From assembly GCF_017310545.1 (NCBI RefSeq), contig NZ_CP066203.1, forward strand, positions 1,922,001 to 1,986,000: a DNA stretch of 64,000 bases, given 5' to 3'. This DNA comes from Methylacidimicrobium sp. B4 (lineage in GTDB: Bacteria; Verrucomicrobiota; Verrucomicrobiia; Methylacidiphilales; Methylacidiphilaceae). Made by a program: the position numbers and the translations under genes. Each line of letters opens with the position of its first letter. The first letter of the stretch is position 1. The notes beneath the pieces were generated by a model. That model was not told the DNA's origin, did not search any database, and saw nothing but the letters and a program-made list of their open reading frames with translations. Shown here piece by piece: positions 1 to 7,812 of this stretch.

Positions 1-415
1 AGAGTCGGAAGATCACCGGCCCTTCCGAATCCAGTTGCAGCGCCGCAGCGAAAAGCTTGTTTGCGTCCATCCCGCAAGCATCCACGAGGCAGCCCGGTCT
101 GGCCATCCGCCCTCAAGGAGGATCGACGAAGTCGAAGCGTCCTTGACGGACTGCAGCCTCCTCTCTGCCCACAGATCCGTCGAAGACGGAGGGCAAAAAC
201 CCCGCTTCTTGCCATCCCTTAACGGAAATCCGCTCTCCCCTTACCCACTCAATTCAGCGAGGAGCCAGTACATCTAGGGTTTAACCTTGCGCCCCGGCGG
301 ACCATTCAGACGCTCTGCTCGTTCACGTCCGCCGAGCTTGAGCGTTGGGTGCGCGGGGGAGCATCAGCTCCGATCCAGCGCCCCACTTACCAATGACCAA
401 GCGAGATGAGGAGGC
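1..415. other. no convincing gene
   Basis: This left-edge stretch has short open frames on both strands but none has a recognisable domain or a good ribosome-binding site. It may hold the end of a gene lying outside the window. The last bases (about 405-412) carry a gatgaggaggc Shine-Dalgarno stretch that belongs to the next gene. Confidence 0.4.
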
Positions 416-952
416 ATGGCTGAGAACCAGTTCCCAATGCAGATGGGTCGCGGGATCACGTTCTTCGGGCACTGCGATATGCCCGTGACCCTGGAGGATG
501 TCCAAGCTCTCGACGCCGATTCCTCGGCCGGCTACGAGTGGCGAGTCGGGCTACCGAAACGCACGCTCGAAGAAGGGGCCATCTCGCTGGCCGGGGCCGC
601 GAGCGTGTTGAGCGGGGAACAGGAGTTCCCGGCCTTAGCGAAGCCTCCAGACGCAGAGCGCTTGCGTCTTCTGGTCCAGTTGGCCTGGATTTGCTCGGCC
701 TGCATCCACGACCGCCAGTTCGCTGCCTGCCTCTCCGGCATCTGCGCGCCGCCTAGCCAGATCGACGTTGTCGATGAGCAGCAGTTCACCAATCCATGGC
801 AGCGCACGACGCAGGCCAGCGCCGCGATCGACTGCGCGAAGCACGACCGCGGGCGCGAACGGATGCGGCAGCAAGGGTGGGACATCGTGACGGTCCGGTT
901 CATTGAGATTCGAGCGGAGGCGGCGTCAGTGCAGCGAACAGCGCAAGGATGA
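416..952 (+). CDS. hypothetical protein upstream of darTG
   Basis: A 178-residue frame opens with ATG immediately behind a strong gaggaggc ribosome-binding site and ends 12 bases before the darT start, so it is probably cotranscribed with darT and darG. I do not recognise a family. The C-terminal stretch (RGRERMRQQGWDIVTVRF) loosely recalls the end of Vsr/DUF559-like nuclease folds, where a basic helix precedes a Gly-Trp-x-Val strand, but no catalytic residues can be assigned. It could be an accessory gene of the toxin-antitoxin operon or a truncated remnant. Base composition is slightly less GC-rich than the metabolic genes further right. The reality of the gene rests on the ribosome-binding site and operon spacing only. 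Confidence 0.45.
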   Translation: MAENQFPMQMGRGITFFGHCDMPVTLEDVQALDADSSAGYEWRVGLPKRTLEEGAISLAGAASVLSGEQEFPALAKPPDAERLRLLVQLAWICSACIHDRQFAACLSGICAPPSQIDVVDEQQFTNPWQRTTQASAAIDCAKHDRGRERMRQQGWDIVTVRFIEIRAEAASVQRTAQG

Positions 953-964
953 TGGAGGGCGACG

Positions 965-1555
965 GTGAAGCGCGAGGAGTTGCGGGAATTGCATTACATC
1001 GCGCCTATGGTTAACGTATGTTCCATCCTTCAGCGCGGAATCCTGTCAAACAGAAGGGCCTCGAGGATTGACCATGCTTCGGTGGCGATGCCGGAAGTCC
1101 AGGCTCGACGAGCCAACGTTGTCGTCGCCGGCAGCCGAAGGCTGCATGAGTATGTAAACCTGTACGTATGCGCCAGGAATCCGATGCTTTACAGTCGGCA
1201 AGAACAGCACCTCGACCTCTGCGTACTCCAGATAAGCACGGATGTGCTGGACCTTCCAGACGTGGTCGTGACGGACAGAAATGCGTCGAGCGTCTACGTT
1301 CGGTACGCGGCTGCGCCTGCTGGTCTCAGCATCGTAGTTCGAGAGTGGACCTTTGCCGAGTACTGGACAGAGCCGGATCCCACTGTCCAATTGAGGAAGA
1401 AATCCGCCAAGTGCGCCGAAGTTCTGGTTCCGGACAGGGTGGACCCACGGTTCATCCTGGGCGCCTATGTCTCGTGCCAGGTCGCAGCGGACAAGCTGAA
1501 GAGCCTAGGAACCCGAATCGGCATCAGCATCCATCCGCACATGTTCTTCCAATAG
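965..1555 (+). CDS. darT: DarT ssDNA thymidine ADP-ribosyltransferase toxin
   Basis: This 196-residue protein matches the DarT (DUF4433) toxin family, which uses NAD+ to ADP-ribosylate thymidines in single-stranded DNA and blocks replication. Visible landmarks are the N-terminal His-Tyr and 'NVCSILQRGILSN' helix, the NAD-binding 'YVCARNPMLYSR' segment with its family Arg, and near the end 'CAEVLVPDRVDPRF', whose Glu is the expected catalytic residue. Its length is close to the usual ~200 residues. The start is a GTG, chosen because it opens the conserved domain 12 bases after the previous gene; the protein would lack the domain start if begun later. The macro-domain antitoxin gene follows 10 bases downstream, the usual DarTG order. 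All key residues appear present, so the toxin is probably active. Confidence 0.88.
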   Translation: MKREELRELHYIAPMVNVCSILQRGILSNRRASRIDHASVAMPEVQARRANVVVAGSRRLHEYVNLYVCARNPMLYSRQEQHLDLCVLQISTDVLDLPDVVVTDRNASSVYVRYAAAPAGLSIVVREWTFAEYWTEPDPTVQLRKKSAKCAEVLVPDRVDPRFILGAYVSCQVAADKLKSLGTRIGISIHPHMFFQ

Positions 1556-1565
1556 GCAGGGCGTC

Positions 1566-2693
1566 ATGGTGAACGTGCTCATCGATGACATCTTCAAGTC
1601 CAAGGCGCAGACCTTGGTGAACACGGTCAACTGCGTGGGTGTCATGGGCAAAGGGATCGCTCTCGAATTTAAGAAGCGATTTCCCGAGATGTATGAGGAC
1701 TACGTGCGCCGTTGCAAAGCCAAGGAGGTTAAGCTGGGGCAGCCCTATCTCTACCGTTCCCTTCTGCCGCCGTGGATCTTGAACTTTCCGACAAAGGATC
1801 ATTGGCGCTCGGTGTCCAGGCTGGAGGATATCCTCGATGGTCTTGACTACCTCAAGCGGCATCTTCAGGAATGGGGAATCACCTCGCTAGCCGTTCCGCC
1901 TCTTGGATGTGGTCACGGTCGTCTGGAATGGCGGGTTGTAGGACCTGCACTCTACCAGCATCTCAAGCGCCTGCACATTCCCGTGGAACTCTATGCCCCA
2001 TGTGAGACGCCGCACGAGGAGCTGCAGGCGACCTTCCTCGAGCAGAGGCTCATCGAGAAAATGGCGGCGGCAAGCAGCGATCGGGCGAGCCTCATGAAAC
2101 CAGCGTGGATCGCGCTCGTGAAGATCCTGCAGGCGATCGAGGCCGAGCGTTACCATTATCCCGTCGGCAGGACCTCGTTTCAGAAGATTGCGTACTTTGC
2201 CACGGAATCGGGAATCCCTACCGGGCTTTCCTACCAACGCGGTAGCTATGGCCCGTACGCACCTGAGCTCAAGACGCTGGTGACGCGTCTGGTGAACAAC
2301 GGCCTCATCCGAGAGGAGCGTCTGGGACGGATGTTCGCCGTGAAGACGGGACCAACCTTTGCAGATGCGTGCCGCGCCTGCGAAGGGGAGTGGTTGGAAT
2401 GGAAGGATACGATTGAGGCGCTTGCCGATCTCTTCCTGCGGATGGATACGCGGCAGGCGGAGCTTGCTGCGACGGTTCATTTCGCGGCAAAGGATGTCGC
2501 GGCAAAGAACCCCGAGGGGCCGAGCGAATTGGACGTGCTGCATGAGGTGATGCGGTGGAAGCAGAAGCGGCGTCCAGCTCTGGAGGCGACGGAGATCGCC
2601 GCAGCCATCCGGGGCCTTGGCATGCTGGGCTGGTTAAAGGTGAGGTCGAGCTCGGAGTTGCCGGTGAGCGAGGAGATGGTGCTCGGCCTCTAG
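1566..2693 (+). CDS. darG: DarG macro-domain antitoxin
   Basis: A 375-residue antitoxin. Residues 1 to about 155 form a macro domain, with the 'TLVNTVNCVGVMGKGIALEF' ADP-ribose-binding segment and 'AVPPLGCGHGRLEW' loop. DarG macro domains remove ADP-ribose from thymidine in DNA. Residues about 170-375 are the C-terminal region typical of DarG, containing 'FQKIAYFATESGIPTGL' and 'GSYGPYAPELK', similar to the Panacea/DUF4065 fold; in known DarG this part sequesters DarT. The gene starts 10 bases after darT and is certainly cotranscribed with it. Both domains are full length with no frame disruption, so the module looks functional. Confidence 0.9.
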   Translation: MVNVLIDDIFKSKAQTLVNTVNCVGVMGKGIALEFKKRFPEMYEDYVRRCKAKEVKLGQPYLYRSLLPPWILNFPTKDHWRSVSRLEDILDGLDYLKRHLQEWGITSLAVPPLGCGHGRLEWRVVGPALYQHLKRLHIPVELYAPCETPHEELQATFLEQRLIEKMAAASSDRASLMKPAWIALVKILQAIEAERYHYPVGRTSFQKIAYFATESGIPTGLSYQRGSYGPYAPELKTLVTRLVNNGLIREERLGRMFAVKTGPTFADACRACEGEWLEWKDTIEALADLFLRMDTRQAELAATVHFAAKDVAAKNPEGPSELDVLHEVMRWKQKRRPALEATEIAAAIRGLGMLGWLKVRSSSELPVSEEMVLGL

Positions 2694-2848
2694 CGCCGAC
2701 CGTCAGTCCTTGGCGACGATCTGCCGATCAAGGCCGTTTTCCTGCAGCGGGCGAGAGGCCACTTCCCGATGAGATCGTCGACTCAGGCCCAATCCTCCCG
2801 TTTTCCCAGCAAGCGCCATATTGTCCACGAAGAGGGAAGGAGGTTCCT

Positions 2849-3127
2849 ATGCCCACGAATCTCTTGGAGCCCATATCAAGGTTTATCGTCGTAAAAGCGC
2901 TCTCCTACTCGAACGGGAAAATCGACCTTGTGGAGAAGCTGGAGATCGATCGCGAGGCGGGCGCTCGCCAATATTGGATCTTCGACCGCTCCGAGCAAAT
3001 GCTCCCTCTCTACCGCTTTTCCGAGAATGGGGAGGAGCCAGCGGCCCTCCTCAGCTTCGACCAAAGGGGGCTCCGCCGCTCCTCCCGGAATGCTCCTTGG
3101 AGCTGCCAAAGGTTCGGCAGGCCTTGA
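2849..3127 (+). pseudogene. Uma2-family nuclease remnant
   Basis: The ATG follows an unusually complete ribosome-binding site (aaggaggttcct). The frame encodes only the C-terminal half of a Uma2 (DUF820) endonuclease-like protein: 'DLVEKLEIDREAGARQYWIF' matches the family segment that reads roughly D-x-G-E-K-x-x-Y-x-x-x-G-x-x-E-Y-W-I-V-D. The first ~90 residues with the other catalytic acidic residues are missing. Near the end the family-like reading moves to another frame: 'PPLLPECSLELPKVRQAL' (about 3080-3124) looks like the normal Uma2 tail but is one frame off. So I read this as a truncated and frameshifted relic. A short functional protein of 92 residues is possible but less likely. Confidence 0.55.
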
Positions 3128-3182
3128 GGATCGGATGGGAGGCTCAGCGTCCTCCCCGGCCGTAGCCACTCCGGGGAACGGC

Positions 3183-3608
3183 TCACTCCCCGGCGGGAGC
3201 CCGGGGCACGGCTTCCCTCGCTTTGTCGACCACAAAGACCGCTTCCCGCAGCGCTTGGGAGGCGTCCTCCCGGCTGTAGCTCTCGGTCGGGATGAAGTCG
3301 ATGTCTCCGGAGAACGAGAGCTCCCGCTCCTTCCGCAGCCGGGCGGAGATCCGCGCGAGCTCTTCCAGGTGCTCCTGAATGGGCCCGGCCAGGGATGCTC
3401 GATGCGCCCGCAGGAGCCGCGAGACATCGTGTACGTGGGGAGGCTCGATTCCCGCCTGGCGGAGGACGGCCTTCAAGGCGAGCTCGACGGCTTCCTGCGC
3501 CTCGCGGACCACATCGGAGTAGTCCTCGCGCTCGAGCAGATGCGCTAAGAACGCGATCCGTGCCTCGGCCTTCCGAAGGTAGCTCTGAGCCAAGGATTCG
3601 CTGGTCAT
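3183..3608 (-). CDS. HEPN-domain protein, toxin half of a split HEPN/MNT pair
   Basis: A 141-residue protein starting at the ATG at 3608 (ggggcg just upstream). It is all-helical, with an N-terminal 'YLRKAEARIAFLAHLLER' helix, 'EAQEAVELALKAVLRQAGI', 'PPHVHDVSRLL' and a C-terminal 'SREDASQALREA' helix, which fits the PF05168-type HEPN fold. HEPN proteins paired with MNT nucleotidyltransferases act as RNase toxins in known systems; the classical R-x4-6-H motif is not obvious here, so activity is uncertain. Its expected partner is the MNT gene at 7235-7765, now separated by a nested IS and intron. Removing the IS and one CTAA copy leaves only GGGCG between the MNT stop and this ATG, showing the two were one operon. 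Transcription now depends on read-through or an IS-borne promoter. Confidence 0.8.
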   Translation of the reverse strand: MTSESLAQSYLRKAEARIAFLAHLLEREDYSDVVREAQEAVELALKAVLRQAGIEPPHVHDVSRLLRAHRASLAGPIQEHLEELARISARLRKERELSFSGDIDFIPTESYSREDASQALREAVFVVDKAREAVPRAPAGE

Positions 3609-3613
3609 CGCCC

Positions 3614-3617
3614 CTAA
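3614..3617. repeat. target-site duplication CTAA, left copy
   Basis: CTAA directly abuts the left terminal inverted repeat of the IS1380-family element; the same four bases abut the right end at 7235-7238. A 4-bp duplication is usual for IS1380 elements. Confidence 0.85.
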
Positions 3618-3843
3618 CCGCCATTTCTCACCAACGCGAGCTTTCGCGCAAGAAAGGAAGGGCCGAGTCGATTGCGAGGATGTTCGGCGAGGAAAGGGTC
3701 TTCGTGAGTGGGGATGGAGCAAGATTTTTGCTCGATTTGGCTTAATGCGAGCTCTATAAAGGGCAAAAATCCGCTTTGGGAACAAGGCTCCGCCCGATGG
3801 GAGGCTCTACTGCAGGGGGAAGCGCTCTGGTTTTCAGGGATGC

Positions 3844-4133
3844 TCAGCAACGCAGCATCTGGAAGACGTGGGTGAAGAGGTGCTTCCAAGGATAGGCGCT
3901 GCTCATCGACAAGAGGACGCGTCGGACGCTGACACGGACCAGCGTGCCGATCTTGACGAGCTTGAGCCGGAGGGTGTCGACCTGGGCGTTGGCCCACTCC
4001 GTTCCTTGCAGAGCCAGCCGTCGCAGCGCTTCGACCAGGGCATAGGCCAAAGCCGAAAAGTAGAGGCGAAGCTGATTGCTGGCCATTTGCGCGGTCGAGA
4101 GGCGCTCGGCAAAGAGGTAGAGCTGTTTTCCCG
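3844..4133 (-). CDS. IS1380 transposase, 3' exon
   Basis: This is the last 290 bases of the transposase gene. Reading on from the splice junction gives 'AGKQLYLFAERLSTAQMASN', the conserved post-catalytic segment of IS1380 transposases, and ends at MLRC followed by a stop. Joined to the 5' exon (1066 bases) it makes an uninterrupted 451-residue protein, the normal family size. The Lys seven residues after the catalytic Glu lies here, so the YREK signature is completed only after splicing. Without splicing the segment could be read only from an internal ATG at 4086 as an inactive 80-residue fragment. Confidence 0.85.
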
Positions 4134-4200
4134 GTAGGGACGCTCCTTGCGGAACGCCCCCCGGACAGATCCGTGCAAGCCCGATTCAGGCACACGGCTC
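4134..4200 (-). ncRNA. group II intron domains V and VI
   Basis: Read on the minus strand from 4200, the RNA begins GAGCCGTGTGCC and returns as TTGCACGGATC, forming the short domain V hairpin with the AGC catalytic triad near its 5' side. It is followed by the domain VI stem around CGTTCC-GCAA-GGAGCG and the terminal CCCTAC. The reverse-transcriptase stop codon (TGA at 4188-4186) lies inside domain V, so the coding region and the ribozyme core overlap slightly. Confidence 0.8.
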
Positions 4201-5679
4201 CCACCTTGGGTGCTTGACGGCGAAGCGACGCTCGGGCCAAGGATGCAGAATACGCGGTGGTGGCAGCCAGGCATCAACGAGTTTGGGCATTTGCTTCCAG
4301 GTCAACTGACCGCGCTGGCCACGCCGTGACAACGCGCGCTTCCAGAGCTGTGCAATGCGAACCCGAAACAGCCGCAGCGCCGGATAGTTCGTCGGCACTG
4401 CGTGGTATGCATAAAAGCCCCTGACCACCTGCGCCAGCCATTTTCCTTGATCAGGAATCGGCTGGTGCCGCCTTCGCTGCAATTCCTCTTTCACGCGCTG
4501 TATCGTGCGCTGCAGACGGTCGCGGCGGGTTCTTCGCAGAAGTTGGAAGCCACCCGTGCGCTTCTGGCCACAGATCATGGTAAAGCCGAGAAAGTTGAAG
4601 GTCTCCGGTTTGCCCCGACCACGTTCTTTTCGATTGAGAGCCGCAAAACGGCCAAACCGAATGATCCGTGTCTTGTCCGGATGCAGTTGCAGCGAGAATG
4701 CCTTCGACCGCGTCCCCATCTCCGCCAGAAACCGCTGGGCATCGGCTTCATACTCAAAGCCGAGGACACTATCATCGGCGTAGCGCACTACGATCATGTC
4801 CCCGCGGGCGTGGCGTTTCCGCCACTGTTGCGCCCAGAGATCGAACACGTAATGCAAATAGACGTTGGCCAACAGGGGCGACACCGTCGCACCCTGAGGC
4901 GTGCCTGCTTCGCTCTCCGTGACAACCTCCGCCTCCAGTACTCCCGCCTTCAGCCATTTGCGGATCAGACGGAGGATGCGCTCGTCGCCGATTCGATGCT
5001 CCAGGAAACGAATAAGCCATTCATGACTCACCGTGTCGAAAAAGCTTCGATAATCTGCGTCGAGTATCCAGTTCACCTTCCGTCGTTGAATGCCGGTTGC
5101 CAAAGCATCCAGCGCATCGTGCTGACTGCGCTTCGGCCGGAATCCATACGAGAACCCGAGGAAATCTTCCTCGTAGATCGCATTCAGCACCGCCACCACC
5201 GCCCGCTGGAGGAGCTTATCCTCCAACGACGCGATGCCCAACGGCCGCTGCCGCCCATCCGGCTTTGGAATGTACTTCCTCCGGCTGGGCAGTGCCCGGT
5301 ACGCGCCCCGACGAACCCGATCATGCAGACCTTGCAGATTGCTCTCCAGGTTTGCCTCGTAGTCCGACCATCTCACCCCGTCCACTCCGGGAGCCGCGTT
5401 GCGCTTGAGTGCGTAAAACGACTGACGGAGTAGATCGACGCTGATATGGTGGAGCAGCGCAGTGAACCGTTCCTTCTTCCTCGCCTTTGCTACTTGCCGT
5501 ACACGCTCCAGCGCCTGTGACACGCGAACCCGGCCCTGAGTCCGGTCCGTGCTTTGCTGATGCGTGTTCCCCTCGGTCCTCGCCCTTGGCTCCACCGGCT
5601 CCGCCGCCGGTTTCCCGGCCTTGTTCGTCGGCTTCTCAGCTACTATGGCGAGGTCAGACTTCTTGGGTCCGTTCATCAT
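4186..5679 (-). CDS. ltrA: group II intron reverse transcriptase/maturase
   Basis: A 497-residue intron-encoded protein. The reverse-transcriptase domain spans about residues 95-350: 'NAAPGVDGVRW' (RT0/1), 'YIPKPDGRQRPLGI', 'GFSYGFRPKRSQHDAL', the 'VNWILDADYRSFFDTV' block, 'GTPQGATVSPLLANVYLHY' and the catalytic 'VVRYADDSVLGF'. Residues about 390-480 correspond to the maturase (X) domain with 'WLAQVVRGFYAYHAVPTN'. No C-terminal HNH endonuclease is present, so mobility would rely on nicked or replication-fork DNA as in other endonuclease-free introns. It is encoded within domain IV and ends inside domain V. All polymerase motifs are intact. Confidence 0.93.
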   Translation of the reverse strand: MMNGPKKSDLAIVAEKPTNKAGKPAAEPVEPRARTEGNTHQQSTDRTQGRVRVSQALERVRQVAKARKKERFTALLHHISVDLLRQSFYALKRNAAPGVDGVRWSDYEANLESNLQGLHDRVRRGAYRALPSRRKYIPKPDGRQRPLGIASLEDKLLQRAVVAVLNAIYEEDFLGFSYGFRPKRSQHDALDALATGIQRRKVNWILDADYRSFFDTVSHEWLIRFLEHRIGDERILRLIRKWLKAGVLEAEVVTESEAGTPQGATVSPLLANVYLHYVFDLWAQQWRKRHARGDMIVVRYADDSVLGFEYEADAQRFLAEMGTRSKAFSLQLHPDKTRIIRFGRFAALNRKERGRGKPETFNFLGFTMICGQKRTGGFQLLRRTRRDRLQRTIQRVKEELQRRRHQPIPDQGKWLAQVVRGFYAYHAVPTNYPALRLFRVRIAQLWKRALSRRGQRGQLTWKQMPKLVDAWLPPPRILHPWPERRFAVKHPRWEPCA

Positions 5680-6035
5680 CGGCTTTGGCTCCTCACCTTC
5701 CCGATGCGGACCGGTAGTGCTTGCCGGTCAGGCCCAAGATCTCCCGGTTCCCGTACGAAGAGCGTGCGCACATGCCAGGTTCTAAAGACCACGCCGAACC
5801 GATCGAAGGCTCGCGTTATCGCCTCCGGCCGTGTTGCCTTCCACGTCAAAGACCGTGTCAGCGTTCGGAACATAAACCATTTTCGCGGCTCCATGGCTGG
5901 CCTGTGCGTACCCTTGTCAACGCTTCACCGTTGTCCTCACGGTCAACGGCGCATGACTCAGGGCCACTGTGATTCGCTATTTCTTCAGTGTAGTGGACTT
6001 GCACCACCTACTCTTCGCCGGTTTTGCCGGCGCAC

Positions 6036-7101
6036 CCTTGATCCGATTCTCCATCTCTCCGCGCGCGCAGTAGAGCTTCTCGTAGAGGGCCTGGGCGGGC
6101 CACTCCTCGGTGGAGAGAGAGGTGACGACAAAGCGCGGATTCTTTCCTTTCTCCAAGTACTCAGCTTTGGAGACCACTCGGCGCTCCCTCGACCAGCTAC
6201 TCAAGGTGCGATAGGCAAACTCGGAAAAGACGCGAGCCGGTTTGCCCGTGGACTCGTGCAGACGACGGGCCTGCTTCATCGACGCCTCAATGGGTCGGCA
6301 CAAGCGCTCGTTGCGAATCAGGCCGAAGAGGAAGTCGACCTGATTGGCTTCGCACCAGGCCATGATCTCTTCCCGGCAGAAGCCCGAGTCGGCCCGGAGC
6401 ACGATCTTGACCTCGGGCCAATGGGTGCGGAGTTGTCCCACGATCCGGATGATCTCGGCAAGGGATCCCTCCGCCGCATCCTGGTTCGATGGCCGAAGCC
6501 GCACGCCGAGGAGCTGATCTTCGGCGAAGATGTAGAGCGGCAAATAACAATACGCATCATAATAGCCATGGAAGAAGCGCTCGGGCTGATGGCCGTAAAG
6601 AGGGATGTCGGTCGCATCCAGATCGAGCACCACCTCCTTGGGAGCCTGGGGATGCGATTCAAGGTAGAGATCGACCAACAGCCGGTCGATCGCTTCGGCC
6701 GAGTAGTCGATCTTGTGGTAGCGTTCGCTTCGACCTACCAGTTCCAGGCGGTTGAGCGTACTCTTGCCCGCCAGATCCGCTTCCAGATCCCTTTTACCGC
6801 TTAGGAGAGCCACCAAAGGATCGGTACGCAGCTGCTCGTGGTCATTGAGATCCTCGTAGCCCAGCGCAATCCCGAAGATGCGCTGCGCTAGCATCTCCCG
6901 CACCCGATGCACAATGCGCCCCGGATGGCGTCGATCCCGGAAGCAACGCTCCAGCCGTCTTAACAACCCGATCTTCCGATCCGCTTCTCGTAAGAGGATC
7001 GCGCCCCCATCACTCGAAACCCGACCCGCGGTAAATCCCGCTTCCACCCGACGCGAAAAATGGGCTGTAAATCCAAAAGTCTCTTGGCTACACTCTGTCA
7101 T
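6036..7101 (-). CDS. IS1380-family transposase, 5' exon
   Basis: The first 1066 bases of the transposase gene, starting at ATG 7101. It shows the IS1380 features 'FGFTAHFSRRVEAGF' at the N-terminus, 'VVLDLDATDIPLYG' (first catalytic Asp region), 'VKIVLRADSGFCREEIMAWC' (second Asp) and 'YCARGEMENRIK', the Y-x2-R-x3-E part of the YREK signature carrying the catalytic Glu. The exon breaks one base into the codon after the Lys; reading into the intron gives an aberrant tail ending at 5977. With the 3' exon it makes a complete 451-residue enzyme. The two exon lengths sum to a multiple of three, which supports the proposed junction. Confidence 0.9.
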
Positions 7102-7234
7102 CGAAGGCCGCTTTCCTTCCTGGTTGTAATTACGTATCGTTCACGCACTTTATACCAGGGAAAGGCGGCCTTTCCTATGCTCTTTTGCAGGCTTTTTGCT
7201 TCCCGTTTTGGTCGGCCTTCGTGAGAAATGGCGG

Positions 7235-7238
7235 CTAA
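7235..7238. repeat. target-site duplication CTAA, right copy
   Basis: Four bases identical to 3614-3617, abutting the right inverted repeat. On the minus strand this CTAA reads TTAG, so the duplication rebuilds the TAG stop codon of the MNT gene and leaves that protein unchanged. Confidence 0.85.
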
Positions 7239-7765
7239 ATCTCGATCGGCTCCCCTGGGCGATGCCCCGGCTGGAGCTCCCAATACCAGGCGTTGCCGCT
7301 CCAGATCCGCCGCGCCCCATTTCGCGCCAGCCGCTCCTTCATCCGCAGCAAGGCCTCTGCGAGCACCCCTTGCGGATCCCAGAGGATCCTCGCATCCTCC
7401 GTCATGTCGAAGAGGATGGGGCTTCCCGCGGCAAGCTCCGCAGGGGTCTTGAAGATGGGTGACCACTCGGTGAGCACCCCGAGCGCCCGCGCCTCCTCGA
7501 GAGCGGGGGAGAGCTCCTGCTCGATCGGCTCCCATTCGGCAACCCGCGCCATCCTCCCGTGGGGAAGAGGCTCGGCGACGATCAGGAAGTCGATGTCGGA
7601 GTCGGGGCGCATCTTCCCGCGGCCCACCGACCCGAAGACGGCCAGGGCGAGGAGCCGCGGCCCGTAGGCGAGGCGGACGGCCTCCAGGAGCCGCTGCACT
7701 AGATCCTCGAAGCGGTGCGGGAAGTGGGGATCCAGGACCGTCTCCATCCTCTCGTATCCTGACAC
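7235..7765 (-). CDS. MNT-type nucleotidyltransferase, antitoxin half of a split HEPN/MNT pair
   Basis: A 176-residue protein (GTG start at 7765; an ATG at 7747 preceded by agga is an alternative). The polymerase-beta-fold motif is clear: 'LAVFGSVGRGKMRPDSDIDF', i.e. G-S-x2-R-G followed by D-x-D, at about residues 42-60. In known HEPN/MNT modules the MNT enzyme AMPylates the HEPN RNase and silences it. The C-terminal ~100 residues (helical, 'EQELSPALEEARALGVLTEW') are typical of the longer MNT proteins paired with PF05168-type HEPN. Its partner would be the HEPN gene at 3183-3608, now 3.6 kb away because of the IS insertion at this gene's stop codon. The coding sequence itself is intact. Confidence 0.85.
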   Translation of the reverse strand: MSGYERMETVLDPHFPHRFEDLVQRLLEAVRLAYGPRLLALAVFGSVGRGKMRPDSDIDFLIVAEPLPHGRMARVAEWEPIEQELSPALEEARALGVLTEWSPIFKTPAELAAGSPILFDMTEDARILWDPQGVLAEALLRMKERLARNGARRIWSGNAWYWELQPGHRPGEPIEI

Positions 7766-7812
7766 GAGCCTATCAGCTTGACGCAGACCGCCACAATCCC
7801 TAGATTTTGATC

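Larger units (their letters stand above)
4134..6035 (-). mobile_element. group II intron inside the IS1380 transposase gene
   Basis: On the minus strand the intron starts with GTGCG (6035 downward), the group II 5' consensus, and ends in ...CCCTAC at 4134, fitting the 3' AY rule. It contains one reverse-transcriptase gene in the domain IV position, about 355 bases of 5' structured RNA (6035-5680), and domains V and VI at the 3' end. Exact excision joins ATC-AAG-G to CG-GGA-AAA and keeps the transposase frame (I-K-A-G-K). The 1902-bp size and intact reverse transcriptase suggest it can still splice and move. The host position, inside the Y-R-E-K block of a multicopy transposase gene, is a typical harmless home for a retroelement. 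Confidence 0.9.
3618..7234 (-). mobile_element. IS1380-family insertion sequence, interrupted by a group II intron
   Basis: The element is bounded by 14-bp perfect terminal inverted repeats (CCGCCATTTCTCAC at 3618-3631 and its complement at 7221-7234) and a CTAA duplication. Total length is 3617 bp; without the 1902-bp intron it is 1715 bp, normal for IS1380. The transposase gene runs on the minus strand in two exons (7101-6036 and 4133-3844). A decayed relative with very similar ends lies at 29356-30875. The element sits exactly between an MNT gene and a HEPN gene, and the duplicated CTAA supplies the MNT stop codon on the minus strand. Perfect ends and an intact duplication suggest a fairly recent insertion. 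Confidence 0.9.

Noticed and set aside
35-277. 80-codon frame at the left edge
   Set aside because: No ribosome-binding site, no domain, and composition like random GC-rich sequence.
3189-3207. GC-rich hairpin near the HEPN stop as a terminator
   Set aside because: It lies within coding sequence, the stem is short, and there is no T-tract.
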